NCBI GenBank assembly: GCA_041736625.1
Contig: JBGSTG010000142.1
Location: forward strand, 1-64,000
Length of the DNA: 64,000 nucleotides
Reading direction: 5' to 3'
From: M3007 sp041736625
GTDB lineage: Bacteria; Bacteroidota; Bacteroidia; Chitinophagales; Saprospiraceae
Position numbers and translations under genes: made by a program. The notes beneath the pieces were generated by a model, which was not told the DNA's origin, did no database searches, and saw only the letters and a list, made by a program, of their open reading frames with translations. Every line of letters begins with the position of its first letter. Within the stretch, counting starts at the first letter, position 1. Positions 17,051-26,160 of the stretch are shown one piece after another.

Positions 17051-17518
17051 ATGCGCAAGCACAAACCGAAACCTCGAGTATTGGCTCCCGATCCGCGTTA
17101 CACCGACACAATGGTTACCCGTTTTGTCAATAACCTGATGTGGGAAGGCAAGAAGAGCGTAGCATTCGACATCTTTTACAGTGCCATGGACATTGTGAAA
17201 GCCCGCACGAACGAGGACGAGTTGCAGGTATGGAAAAAGGCGTTGAACAACGTCATGCCCCAGGTAGAAGTTCGCAGCCGCCGTATCGGTGGCGCCACCT
17301 TCCAGATTCCGACCGAGCTGCCCGCCAATCGCAAAATTTCCATCGGTATGAAGTGGATGATTCGCTACGCCCGCGCCCGTGCAGGCAAGGGTATGGCGGA
17401 GAAACTCGCTGCCGAGATCGTGGCCGCCAGCAAGGGTGAAGGCAACGCCGTTAAAAAACGTGAAGACACGCACAAGATGGCTGAGTCCAACCGCGCTTTT
17501 GCCCACTTCCGCACTTAA
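17051..17518 (+). CDS. rpsG: 30S ribosomal protein S7
   Basis: This 155-residue protein binds 16S rRNA and starts assembly of the small-subunit head. It shows MRKHKPKPRVLAPDPRY, VTRFVNNLMWEGKKSVAFDIFY, VEVRSRRIGGATFQIP and RKISIGMKWMIRYARAR, and ends with MAESNRAFAHFRT. It sits between the inverted repeat and fusA, 35 bases before the latter. Confidence 0.99.
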   Translation: MRKHKPKPRVLAPDPRYTDTMVTRFVNNLMWEGKKSVAFDIFYSAMDIVKARTNEDELQVWKKALNNVMPQVEVRSRRIGGATFQIPTELPANRKISIGMKWMIRYARARAGKGMAEKLAAEIVAASKGEGNAVKKREDTHKMAESNRAFAHFRT

Positions 17519-17553
17519 CAATCCTCTGAACATCAAATTAACACAAAAACGTC

Positions 17554-19680
17554 ATGGCAACGGACCTCCGTTTTAGACGCAACATCGGTATTGCCGCGCA
17601 CATCGATGCCGGTAAGACGACTACTACCGAACGCATCCTCTACTACACGGGTGTGACCCACAAAATCGGCGAAGTGCACGAAGGGGCCGCAACCATGGAC
17701 TGGATGGAGCAAGAGCAGGAGCGCGGCATCACCATTACCTCCGCCGCTACCAAGTGCACCTGGAACGTAGAGGAGCAGGAGTACGACTTCAACATCATCG
17801 ATACGCCCGGTCACGTGGACTTCACCGTAGAAGTGAACCGCTCCCTGCGCGTGCTCGACGGACTTGTGTTCCTGTTCTCTGCCGTAGACGGCGTAGAACC
17901 CCAGTCGGAAACCAACTGGCGTCTGGCGGACAACTACAAGGTGCCCCGCATCGCTTTTGTGAACAAAATGGACCGCGCTGGCGCCGACTTCTTCGCCGTT
18001 ATCAAAGACATGAAGCTCAAGCTCGGCTCCAACGCCATCCCGCTTCAGGTGCCCATCGGCGCCGAAGACGGGTTTGCAGGCGTGGTGGATCTGGTAACCA
18101 ACCAGGCCATCATCTGGAATGATACCGACATGGGCATGACCTACGACGTGGTGCCCATTCCGGCCGACCTGAAAGAAATCGTCGACGAAACGCGCCAGCA
18201 ACTCGTGGAAGAAATCGCCGGCTACGATGACACGTTGCTGGAAAAATTCTTCGACGATCCGAACTCCATCACCGTCGATGAAATGCGCAATGCCATCCGT
18301 CAGGCGGTGTGCGACATGAAAATGACGCCGGTCATGTGCGGTTCTGCCTTCAAAAACAAAGGTGTGCAGGCTTGTCTGGATGCCGTTTGCTACTACCTGC
18401 CCTCTCCGCTGGATATTGAAGATGTAACAGGCACCAATCCCAAAACGGAGCAACCGGTTACCCGCAAGCCCTCTTTCGACGAACCGTTTACCGCCCTGGC
18501 GTTTAAAATTGCGACCGACCCGTTTGTGGGCCGTCTGTGCTTTGTTCGCGTGTACTCGGGCAAACTCGACGCCGGCTCTTACGTGCTCAACACCCGCACC
18601 GGCGACAAAGAACGCATCAGCCGTCTGTATCAGATGCACGCCAACAAGCAAAACCCGATTGACAACGTGGCTGCCGGCGACATCGCCGCCGCCGTCGGGT
18701 TCAAAGACATCCGTACCGGCGACACCCTGTGCGACGTCAACCACCCGATCGTACTCGAGAGCATGGTGTTCCCCGAGCCCGTGATCGGCTTGGCCATCGA
18801 GCCCAAAACCCAGAAGGACCTCGACAAATTGGGCATGGCCCTCAACAAGCTGGCCGAAGAGGATCCGACTTTCCGGGTGCGTTTCGACGAGGAAACCAAC
18901 CAAACGGTCATCTCCGGCATGGGTGAGCTTCACCTGGAGATCATCGTCGATCGCCTGCGTCGCGAATTCAAGGTAGAGTGCAACCAGGGCGAACCCCAGG
19001 TGAACTACAAAGAGGCGCTGACCAAAACCGTTCGCCACCGCGAACGATTGAAAAAACAAACGGGCGGCTCGGGTCTGTTCGCCGATATGGAATTCGAACT
19101 CGGTCCGGCCGACGCAGCGTTCCTGGAAACGGAAGACTTCAAAAACGGCAAGAAAAAACTCCAGTTCGAATGGGGTATCGTGGGCGGCGCCATCGACAAG
19201 AACTACCAAAAACCGATCACCGACGGCTTCAACCAGATGATGGCCAACGGCATTCTCGCCGGCTACAACATCGACTCGATGAAGGTGCGGGTGCTCGACG
19301 GCTCTATGCACGCGGTGGACTCCAAGCCGATCGCTTTCGAACTCTGCGCCAAAGACGGTTTCCGCGAAGCGGCGCCGAAATGTGGCCCGCAGATCATGGA
19401 ACCGATCATGAAACTGGAAGTGATCACCCCCGAAGAATACGTGGGTCCGGTGATCGGCGACCTCAACCGCCGCCGCGGCATGATCAAAGGCCAGGAAGGC
19501 CGTCCGGGTGGCGCCGTAGCGGTGCACGCCGAAGTGCCGCTGGCGCAAATGTTCGGTTACGTGACCGAATTGCGTACGCTGACTTCGGGCCGCGCTTCCT
19601 CGACGATGGAGTTCAGCCATTTCTCACCGGCGCCCGAAAACGTGGCCAAAACGGTGATCGAAAAGTCGAAAAAAGGTTAA
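17554..19680 (+). CDS. fusA: Elongation factor G
   Basis: This 708-residue translocation GTPase has the G1 motif AHIDAGKTTTTERIL near residues 14-28, G2 in the RGITITSAAT region, G3 DTPGHVDF and G4 NKMD. Domains II-V follow, including GEPQVNYKEAL and EVPLAQMFGYVTELR. Length and motifs are normal. It is the last gene of the str operon here; no tuf or S10-operon gene follows, and a strong terminator is found 25-70 bases after the stop. Confidence 0.99.
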   Translation: MATDLRFRRNIGIAAHIDAGKTTTTERILYYTGVTHKIGEVHEGAATMDWMEQEQERGITITSAATKCTWNVEEQEYDFNIIDTPGHVDFTVEVNRSLRVLDGLVFLFSAVDGVEPQSETNWRLADNYKVPRIAFVNKMDRAGADFFAVIKDMKLKLGSNAIPLQVPIGAEDGFAGVVDLVTNQAIIWNDTDMGMTYDVVPIPADLKEIVDETRQQLVEEIAGYDDTLLEKFFDDPNSITVDEMRNAIRQAVCDMKMTPVMCGSAFKNKGVQACLDAVCYYLPSPLDIEDVTGTNPKTEQPVTRKPSFDEPFTALAFKIATDPFVGRLCFVRVYSGKLDAGSYVLNTRTGDKERISRLYQMHANKQNPIDNVAAGDIAAAVGFKDIRTGDTLCDVNHPIVLESMVFPEPVIGLAIEPKTQKDLDKLGMALNKLAEEDPTFRVRFDEETNQTVISGMGELHLEIIVDRLRREFKVECNQGEPQVNYKEALTKTVRHRERLKKQTGGSGLFADMEFELGPADAAFLETEDFKNGKKKLQFEWGIVGGAIDKNYQKPITDGFNQMMANGILAGYNIDSMKVRVLDGSMHAVDSKPIAFELCAKDGFREAAPKCGPQIMEPIMKLEVITPEEYVGPVIGDLNRRRGMIKGQEGRPGGAVAVHAEVPLAQMFGYVTELRTLTSGRASSTMEFSHFSPAPENVAKTVIEKSKKG

Positions 19681-19704
19681 GCGAAGGCTGTATAGCCAAG
19701 GCAA

Positions 19705-19750
19705 AAAAAGTAAAGCCACTTCGGGGTTTCCCCGGGGTGGCTTTTTTTGT
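19705..19750. terminator. Bidirectional intrinsic terminator after fusA
   Basis: AAAGCCAC and GTGGCTTT arms, with an inner GGGG/CCCC pair, are followed by a T run on the plus strand and preceded by an A run. It can end both fusA and the facing GH16 gene. Confidence 0.85.
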
Positions 19751-19834
19751 TTTTATTGATTGTCTACAGACTTCCAGGCGTCGATCGCCCACACGCTGTG
19801 CTCGTGACCATGAGAAGCTCGAACACCCAGCCTG

Positions 19835-21469
19835 TCACTGTTTTGCAATCAAACACTTTTCTGTAACAATCCTGTTGCCCACCATCAAGGTATAGAAATA
19901 CGTTCCGGATGACTGGTTTTGCATATCCCATTTGACTTGATGCTGCCCGGTGGGTTGCGTCTCATTTACCAAGGTTTGAATTCGTTTTCCACTGACATCC
20001 TGTATGAATAATTTCACTTCCGCGGGCTCGGGTAGCGTATAACGGATGATGGTGTAATCTGTAGCAGGGTTAGGCGCATTTTTCAAATCGAATAATGGAT
20101 TATGTGCGGTATTGGTCAGGGTGGGGTTAGCCGTTTGATAAACGCGTACATAGTCTATTTCAAACGCATCCTGGGTGAAACCAGGAAGAATGCCGGGCAG
20201 AATAGCAAAATTTAGCAATATGTATTGCGCTGCATCAAAAGGCCAGGTATTGGTATCATAAGTAGTTGGCTGATAGGTATAATGCGGCACGCTATCCACA
20301 CTGAATACTAATTTTTGGGGATACCATTCGAGGGTATACGTATGGAAGCTGGTAGATGCTGTAGCGATGTTTTGTCCACCGAAGTTAACCGTATTGCCAA
20401 AACTGGAGGGGGTATGGATGGCGCTTTGTATGTAGTTTTGGTTGGCGCCCCAGTGTTCCATGATGTCAATCTCGCCGCAAGCTGGCCAGTCTGTCGTCCC
20501 AAAACCCTGGTTGTTCCAATAGCCGCCAACTTCTTGGATGTTTTTACCCAGGGTCCATATCGCCGGCCATGTACCGACGCCGGCAGGTAATTTTGCGCGG
20601 ACTTCTACTTTTCCATACTGAAAAGCGAATTTTGAATTCAACCTGGCCGAGGTATATTGCTTCGTATGTCCTTGATCGGTGTAGGTTTCCTTTTTCCCAA
20701 CAATATGCAATATGCCATTACTCACATAAGCATTGGCTGTTCTGTTGGTGTAATGCTGTATTTCGCCATTGTACCAACTGTTGCCATTGGGCAGCAGCGT
20801 TTGATGGTGCCATTTGGCGGTATCGATAGCCCCATTACCCTCAAACTCATCCGACCATACCAGCAGATTGTATGCCGGCTCGGCGGCAATCACGCCGTTG
20901 TAGAACACGTCATCAATATAGGCTGTAACATGGTCATTGTTATTTTCACCATTTACCTGTAGCAGTACCCTGTTGAAATCTTCTCGTTGAATTGGCGGCG
21001 GTGAATTGGGGTCAAAACTGTAATATGGGTCATTGGCAAAATCAAAAGACACGGTTTGCCACTGGTTTAAAACAATGGGTTTAATAATTTCGCTCTGTGT
21101 CACCCACGGATTGGACAGGTTTCCATTTTGCAATTTCAGGGATATTTGATTCGGCTGATTTCCTGTCAATCCACTTGATGGGACGTAAATTTTTAAGGTA
21201 AAGATACTTTGAGTGCTTAAATCAAAATTGGAGGCAACATCAAATCGAACATTGGCAAATTGACCTCCCGCATCTTGGTATTTCAAAACCTTTGCGGAAG
21301 GATTGGCACTTTGTACGTACGGATTGGCAAAGCCCACATGAATATTGCAATTGTCGCCGGTCCAATTCAGCATGGCGCCATTGCCTTCAAAATCATCTTG
21401 TACCGTTTGCGTATGGCTGGATTGGATAAAAAGCACTAAAAAAGAAATCGACAAAATGATTTTATTCAT
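19835..21469 (-). CDS. Secreted glycoside hydrolase family 16 (beta-glucanase-like) with T9SS sorting domain
   Basis: The protein is 544 residues. A signal peptide (ILSISFLVLFIQSSHT) is followed by a jelly-roll carbohydrate-binding-like region (about residues 25-190), then a GH16 catalytic domain (about 200-445). The catalytic motif is GEIDIMEHWG, with nucleophile Glu333, Asp335 and acid/base Glu338; the extra Met is the bulge typical of laminarinases. The C-terminus (about 465-544) has NPATDYTIIRYTLPEPAEV and ends in a basic stretch, as in type A T9SS sorting domains. It likely cuts beta-1,3- or 1,3-1,4-glucans at the cell surface. The gene is visibly more AT-rich than its surroundings, suggesting recent acquisition. 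Confidence 0.9.
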   Translation of the reverse strand: MNKIILSISFLVLFIQSSHTQTVQDDFEGNGAMLNWTGDNCNIHVGFANPYVQSANPSAKVLKYQDAGGQFANVRFDVASNFDLSTQSIFTLKIYVPSSGLTGNQPNQISLKLQNGNLSNPWVTQSEIIKPIVLNQWQTVSFDFANDPYYSFDPNSPPPIQREDFNRVLLQVNGENNNDHVTAYIDDVFYNGVIAAEPAYNLLVWSDEFEGNGAIDTAKWHHQTLLPNGNSWYNGEIQHYTNRTANAYVSNGILHIVGKKETYTDQGHTKQYTSARLNSKFAFQYGKVEVRAKLPAGVGTWPAIWTLGKNIQEVGGYWNNQGFGTTDWPACGEIDIMEHWGANQNYIQSAIHTPSSFGNTVNFGGQNIATASTSFHTYTLEWYPQKLVFSVDSVPHYTYQPTTYDTNTWPFDAAQYILLNFAILPGILPGFTQDAFEIDYVRVYQTANPTLTNTAHNPLFDLKNAPNPATDYTIIRYTLPEPAEVKLFIQDVSGKRIQTLVNETQPTGQHQVKWDMQNQSSGTYFYTLMVGNRIVTEKCLIAKQ

Positions 21470-21505
21470 GAGCTGTTGTTGTTGTGTAAAAACCAGGGCG
21501 CTTGT

Positions 21506-21931
21506 TCAAATTTCCGCCAAAAGTTGAAGCACTTTTTCGCGAATGGCCGGTAAAATCAGTGCAGGATCGGCCAGATGCGTGTCCTGGAATTGCCAGTACG
21601 CCACGCGGTGTTCAAAAGCCGGAAAGTCGCGCAGGATCATGGGCCGGTGTTCTTCTTCATCGAGGGCAATGACTTGTTCGGCCAGCGCCCAGTCCGTCGC
21701 TTCCATTTGCAGGGGGAAGCGGTGAGGCTCAGGCCATGAAATATCCAGTTCTTTTAGGTAGGCGATCACATGTCTGGACAAGGGCCCGGGGTTCCGCCCG
21801 GCCCAGGCTTCGAGGCCGCGGGATTCGGCACGATGGGAGGAGCCGTGTTGTTCGGCAAGATGATTGAAAAATATCTCTGCGAAACGGCTTCGGTAGTAAT
21901 TGCCGGTACAGAGGAACAGAACAGTAATCAC
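21506..21931 (-). CDS. Low-molecular-weight protein tyrosine phosphatase-like protein
   Basis: The protein is 141 residues and starts at a GTG that overlaps the rmlA stop by one base. The P-loop FLCTGNYYRSRFAE has catalytic Cys8 and Arg14 in the CX5R spacing; the usual second cysteine (CTGNxCRS) is replaced by tyrosine. The remainder fits the fold, with ALDEEEH and FQDTHLADP possibly giving the general-acid aspartate. LMW phosphatases dephosphorylate phosphotyrosine or arginine-phosphate, and related members reduce arsenate. Coupling to RmlA suggests a link to polysaccharide regulation, which is inference. Confidence 0.78.
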   Translation of the reverse strand: MITVLFLCTGNYYRSRFAEIFFNHLAEQHGSSHRAESRGLEAWAGRNPGPLSRHVIAYLKELDISWPEPHRFPLQMEATDWALAEQVIALDEEEHRPMILRDFPAFEHRVAYWQFQDTHLADPALILPAIREKVLQLLAEI

Positions 21932-22797
21932 TACCTAAACTTCAACAAATTCAACAGGTACTGCCCATATCCGCTCTTGATGTACTTGTTTCCAAGTTGT
22001 TCGAGTTGGGCATCGTCCATAAAGCCCATTTCCCAGGCCACTTCTTCGATGCAGCCAATCTTGAGTCCCTGGCGCTCTTCGATGGCCTGAACGAACTGAC
22101 CGGCCTGCATGAGCGACTCGTGGGTACCGGTGTCCAGCCAGGCGAATCCGCGACCCATGACGCGCACCTCCAGGTTGCCTTGTTCCAGGTAGTATTTGTT
22201 CACGTCGGTGATCTCGTATTCGCCGCGGGGGCTGGGTTGAAGGTTTTTGGCCACTTCCACCACGGAATTATCGTAAAAATAGAGGCCGGGTACAGCGTAA
22301 AAGCTTTTGGGCGCTTTGGGTTTTTCCTCGATGCTGATCACCTTTCGGTTTTTGTCGAACTCCACCACCCCGTACCGCTCGGGGTCGGACACCTGATAGG
22401 CGAACACGATGCCGCCTTCGGGGCGGGTGCAGGTTTGCAGCATTTCGGGCAGGCCGGCGCCGTAAAAAATGTTGTCGCCGAGGATCAACGCGGCCTCGTC
22501 GTTTCCGATGAACGGTGCGCCGAGTACAAATGCCTGAGCGAGGCCGTTGGGCACGTGTTGGGCTACGTACGAAAAGGAGACGCCGAGTTCCTGTCCGTCG
22601 CCCAGCAGGGCCTCAAATTTAGGCAGGTCCTGCGGGGTGGAAATGATGAGGATGTCGCGGATGCCCGCCAGCATAAGGGTAGACAGCGGGTAGTAGATCA
22701 TCGGCTTGTCGTACACCGGCATCAGCTGCTTGCTGACGGCGAGGGTGAGGGGGTAGAGTCGTGTGCCGAGGCCTCCGGCGAGAATAATTCCTTTCAT
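21931..22797 (-). CDS. rfbA: Glucose-1-phosphate thymidylyltransferase
   Basis: RmlA/RfbA joins dTTP and glucose-1-phosphate into dTDP-glucose, the first step towards dTDP-rhamnose and other deoxy sugars. The 288-residue protein starts MKGIILAGGLGTRLYPLT, carrying the nucleotide-binding GGxGTRLxPLT signature, followed by SKQLMPVYDKPMIYYPLSTL and LILGDNIFYG. RFAWLDTGTHESL-type residues near 220 match the sugar-binding region. No rfbBCD genes are adjacent, and the LMW phosphatase is coupled behind it. A TCGG-type repeat fills the upstream spacer. Confidence 0.96.
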   Translation of the reverse strand: MKGIILAGGLGTRLYPLTLAVSKQLMPVYDKPMIYYPLSTLMLAGIRDILIISTPQDLPKFEALLGDGQELGVSFSYVAQHVPNGLAQAFVLGAPFIGNDEAALILGDNIFYGAGLPEMLQTCTRPEGGIVFAYQVSDPERYGVVEFDKNRKVISIEEKPKAPKSFYAVPGLYFYDNSVVEVAKNLQPSPRGEYEITDVNKYYLEQGNLEVRVMGRGFAWLDTGTHESLMQAGQFVQAIEERQGLKIGCIEEVAWEMGFMDDAQLEQLGNKYIKSGYGQYLLNLLKFR

Positions 22798-23119
22798 GGG
22801 TTTGTTTGGCTGTCGGTTGTCGGTCGTCGGCTGTCGGTTGTCGGTTGTCGGCTGTCGGCTTTCGGTAGTCGGTTGTCGGCTTTCGGCTTTCGGCTTTCGG
22901 TTGGTGATTATGGGTTCATCAAATAGAATACCAAAATCAGTATAATTCTTCTCGAGGAAAAAATCATACAGAAACTTAAACTAACCCCAACGCCGAAATC
23001 CGACGACCGACAACCGACGACCGATAGCCGACGACCGAAATCCGACGACCGACAACCGACGACCGACGACCGATAGCCGACGACCGATAGCCGACGACCG
23101 ATAGCCGACAGCCTTCGGC
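22798..23119. repeat. Inverted TCGG repeat between rmlA and infB (322-base gene-free stretch)
   Basis: The left arm (about 22808-22902) is a tandem of GGCTGTCGGTTGTCGGTCGT units. The right arm (about 22992-23115) is its reverse complement, made of CCGACGACCGATAGCCGAC-like units. An AT-richer loop of about 89 bases between them has no recognisable gene. The right arm ends five bases from the infB stop codon. This is the same family as the rpsL-rpsG spacer. No other feature is seen in the stretch, and the rmlA promoter is not evident. Confidence 0.9.
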
Positions 23120-26083
23120 CTACAAAGTAGCTTTCACTTCTTTGATCACGTATGCTTCGATCACGTCGCCGACTTTGATGTCGTTGAAGTTTTTGATCGT
23201 TATACCGCATTCGAGGCCGGCGCGCACTTCCTTGATGTCTTCTTTGAAGCGTTTTAGGGAGGCGATCTCGGCGTTTTGCCCGGCATTGACAGGGTAGACC
23301 ACGATGCCGTCGCGCACGATGCGCACGAAGTGGTTGCGGCTGATTTTGCCTTCCTGGACGTAGCAGCCGGCGACGGTGCCCACTTTGGAGATTTTGTACA
23401 CTTCGCGCACTTCGACCTGACCGGTGATGTCCTCCTCTTTGGTTGGTTCGAGCAGGCCTTCCATGGCGAGTTTGATCTCCTCGATGGCCTCGTAGATGAT
23501 GGAGTACATTTTGATTTCGACGCCCTCTTTTTCGGCGAGTTTGCGTGCGGAGAGGGAGGGTCGCACCTGGAATCCGATGATGATGGCGTCGGAGGCGGAG
23601 GCCAGCATGACGTCGGAGTCGACGATTTGGCCGACGGCTTTGTGGATGACGTTGACCTGTACGTTTTCGACGGAGAGTTTGATCAGCGAGTCGCTGAGGG
23701 CTTCTACGGAGCCGTCCACGTCGCCTTTCACGATGAGGTTGAGCTCCTTGAAGTTGCCGAGTGCGAGGCGGCGACCGATCTCGTCGAGGCTGATTCGTTT
23801 GGTTGCGCGGGTGGCCTGTTCGCGGATGATCTGTCCGCGTTTGGCGGCGATTTCTTTGGCTTCGGCTTCGGTGGCGGTTACCTTTATTTTTTCGCCTGCC
23901 TGGGGTGCGCCGGGGAGGCCGAGCACGAGTACGGGCGAGGCCGGGCCGGCTTCCTTGATTTTTTTGCCGCGTTCGTTGAACATGGCTTTTACGCGGCCGG
24001 AGAATTCGCCGGAGATGATCGGATCGCTTTCGTGCAGGGTGCCGTTTTCAATGAGCATTTTGGTCACGTAACCCCGGCCTTTGTCGAGGGACGCTTCGAG
24101 CACGGTACCTACTGCGCGGCGCTCCGGGTTGGCTTTGAGCTCCAGGATATCGGCTTCGAGCAGTACTTTTTCGAGCAGTTTATCGACGTTCAGGCCTGTT
24201 TTGGCGGAGATGTCCTGGCTTTGGTATTTGCCGCCCCAGTCTTCGACGAGGAAGTTCATTTGGGCCAGTTCGCCTTTGATGCGTTCGGGGTCGGCGCCGG
24301 ATTTATCGATTTTATTGATCGCAAACACGATGGGTACCCCGGCCGCTTGCGCGTGGCTAATGGCTTCTTTGGTTTGGGGCATGATATTGTCGTCGGCGGC
24401 GATGACGATGATGGCGATGTCGGTCACCTTGGCGCCGCGGGCGCGCATGGCGGTAAAGGCTTCGTGGCCCGGGGTGTCGAGGAAGGTTATTTTGCGTCCT
24501 TCTTCGTTTAGCACCTCATAGGCGCCGATGTGCTGGGTGATGCCCCCGGCTTCGCCTTCGGCGACCTTGGCGGAGCGTATGAAGTCGAGCAGCGAAGTTT
24601 TCCCGTGGTCGACGTGACCCATGACGGTCACGATGGGTTGGCGCGGGCGCAGATCGCCCGGATCGTCGATCACTTCTTCTTCAACCGATACTTGCTCTTC
24701 GGCGCTGATGAATTCTACTTCGTAGCCGAATTCGGTACCGACCAGTTCGATGATCTCGGCGTCGAGGCGTTGGTTGATGGATACGAAGACGCCGAGGGAC
24801 ATACAGGTCTTGATGACGTCGGCGGGCTTGATGTCCATGATTGAAGCCAGGTCGGACACGGAGATGAATTCTGTGACCTGGAGTTTGTTTCCGGACTCGA
24901 GTCGGGCCTGTTCCTGTTCCGCTTTTTCGCGCATGGAGTCGCGCTTGCCTCGGCGTAATTTTTGCCGTTTTCGGCTGGACCCGGCGCCCATGCGGGCCAT
25001 GGTCTGCCGTATTTTATCTTCGATTTCCTTTTGAGAGACGGCCTGTGGCTCGTCGCGTCGTCCGCTCCCGGTTCCGCTCCCGGTTCCGCCGCCGGTTCCG
25101 CGTTTATCGCCCTGGTTGCCCGACATGGATTTTTGGAGCGAGTCGGCGGTGACCGGTTGTTGCACTTTTTTGCGCTTGCGTCGGCGTTTTTCTGCTTCGG
25201 AAGCGTTGCTATTGGTGGCCGGTGTGCCGGTTCCGGTTTTGCGGTCCTGGGGGTTTTGTGTTTGGGGGGTTCCGCCGGCGGGCTTACCCGATTGTTGTTG
25301 GCCGCCGCCGCGTTTATTGCGGTCGTCACGGCGTCCGCCCCGGGAGTCTTGTTTCTTGGGGTCTTCCAGGTTGATGCGGCCCATCACTTTGAGTCCGCGC
25401 AACTGAGGGGAGTCTGCCCGGAACATTTCAGGCTCGGCGGCGGGCGCCGGAGGCTCCGGTTTGGCGGGTGGTTCCGGCGGGGCGCCTGGTTTGGGCTGGG
25501 CCGGCGCGGGCGGCGGGGCTTGTTCCGATACTGCCGGCGTTTCCGTGGCCGGTTTAGGGTCGGGCTTGGCAGTTTCTTTTGAACGCGGTTCTCCGCTTCG
25601 CGGTTTCTCCGGTTCCGGCGCCGGTTTTACTTCGGGTTTGGCTGCCGGTTTGGGCGGGTTCAGGTCGATTTTACCCAGCACTTTCAATCCGGGAGCACGG
25701 CCCAACAGTTCCCGTTTGGGTGGCACTTCTTCGGTTGTGGCGGGAGGGGCGCCCACAGGGCTTTCTTCCCTCGCCGGTGGGGTTTGCACCTCTTGGGCGC
25801 GCGATTCTGCGGGTTCGGAAGTTTCTTTGGGGGGAGGAGGGGGAGCAGGAGCGTGCGCCGGCATTTCCTTTTTTACGGGGGGCGTGCGCATCAACTTGTC
25901 CGCTTCCTGTTTGATAGCCAGCTCTTTTTGAAATTCTTTTTGGAGGGCGGCATACATTTCGTCGGACACGTCGGCATTCGGCTTTTCTTCAATTGAAGTA
26001 AAGCCTTGAGAATGCAGGTGTTCGACGATGGTATGCAGACCAACGTTGAAAGTTTTGGCTACCTTAATGAGTTTATATGGCAT
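23120..26083 (-). CDS. infB: Translation initiation factor IF-2
   Basis: The real start is the ATG at 26083 (MPYKLIKVAKTFNVG), giving 987 residues; a longer open frame upstream is not needed. After the N-terminal IF2_N-type domain, a long Pro/Ala/Lys-rich linker runs to about residue 280. A second IF2_N-like domain and the G domain then follow: GHVDHGKT near 488, DTPGHEAF and NKIDKSG. Domains II-IV close the protein. It brings fMet-tRNA to the ribosome. It follows nusA after 77 bases and has its own candidate promoter. Confidence 0.98.
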   Translation of the reverse strand: MPYKLIKVAKTFNVGLHTIVEHLHSQGFTSIEEKPNADVSDEMYAALQKEFQKELAIKQEADKLMRTPPVKKEMPAHAPAPPPPPKETSEPAESRAQEVQTPPAREESPVGAPPATTEEVPPKRELLGRAPGLKVLGKIDLNPPKPAAKPEVKPAPEPEKPRSGEPRSKETAKPDPKPATETPAVSEQAPPPAPAQPKPGAPPEPPAKPEPPAPAAEPEMFRADSPQLRGLKVMGRINLEDPKKQDSRGGRRDDRNKRGGGQQQSGKPAGGTPQTQNPQDRKTGTGTPATNSNASEAEKRRRKRKKVQQPVTADSLQKSMSGNQGDKRGTGGGTGSGTGSGRRDEPQAVSQKEIEDKIRQTMARMGAGSSRKRQKLRRGKRDSMREKAEQEQARLESGNKLQVTEFISVSDLASIMDIKPADVIKTCMSLGVFVSINQRLDAEIIELVGTEFGYEVEFISAEEQVSVEEEVIDDPGDLRPRQPIVTVMGHVDHGKTSLLDFIRSAKVAEGEAGGITQHIGAYEVLNEEGRKITFLDTPGHEAFTAMRARGAKVTDIAIIVIAADDNIMPQTKEAISHAQAAGVPIVFAINKIDKSGADPERIKGELAQMNFLVEDWGGKYQSQDISAKTGLNVDKLLEKVLLEADILELKANPERRAVGTVLEASLDKGRGYVTKMLIENGTLHESDPIISGEFSGRVKAMFNERGKKIKEAGPASPVLVLGLPGAPQAGEKIKVTATEAEAKEIAAKRGQIIREQATRATKRISLDEIGRRLALGNFKELNLIVKGDVDGSVEALSDSLIKLSVENVQVNVIHKAVGQIVDSDVMLASASDAIIIGFQVRPSLSARKLAEKEGVEIKMYSIIYEAIEEIKLAMEGLLEPTKEEDITGQVEVREVYKISKVGTVAGCYVQEGKISRNHFVRIVRDGIVVYPVNAGQNAEIASLKRFKEDIKEVRAGLECGITIKNFNDIKVGDVIEAYVIKEVKATL

Positions 26084-26113
26084 GCAGTATTTTTTCCTGC
26101 TCTTGTGAAAGCG

Positions 26114-26121
26114 CAAAGATA
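26114..26121 (-). promoter_or_regulatory. TAnnTTTG promoter box of infB
   Basis: TATCTTTG on the reverse strand sits in the nusA-infB gap, about 30 bases before the infB start. It suggests independent transcription in addition to read-through. Confidence 0.55.
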
Positions 26122-26160
26122 CGAAAAAAAGTCGTGATGGCGTGGATTTTGGGGGGCAGC

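Noticed and set aside
17533..19620. 695-codon open frame antisense to fusA
   Set aside because: The opposite strand encodes a fully conserved EF-G, and the antisense frame has no recognisable domain.
22763..23210. Short open frames reading VVGCRLSVVG-like peptides in the rmlA-infB spacer
   Set aside because: These are translations of the TCGG repeat, not proteins.
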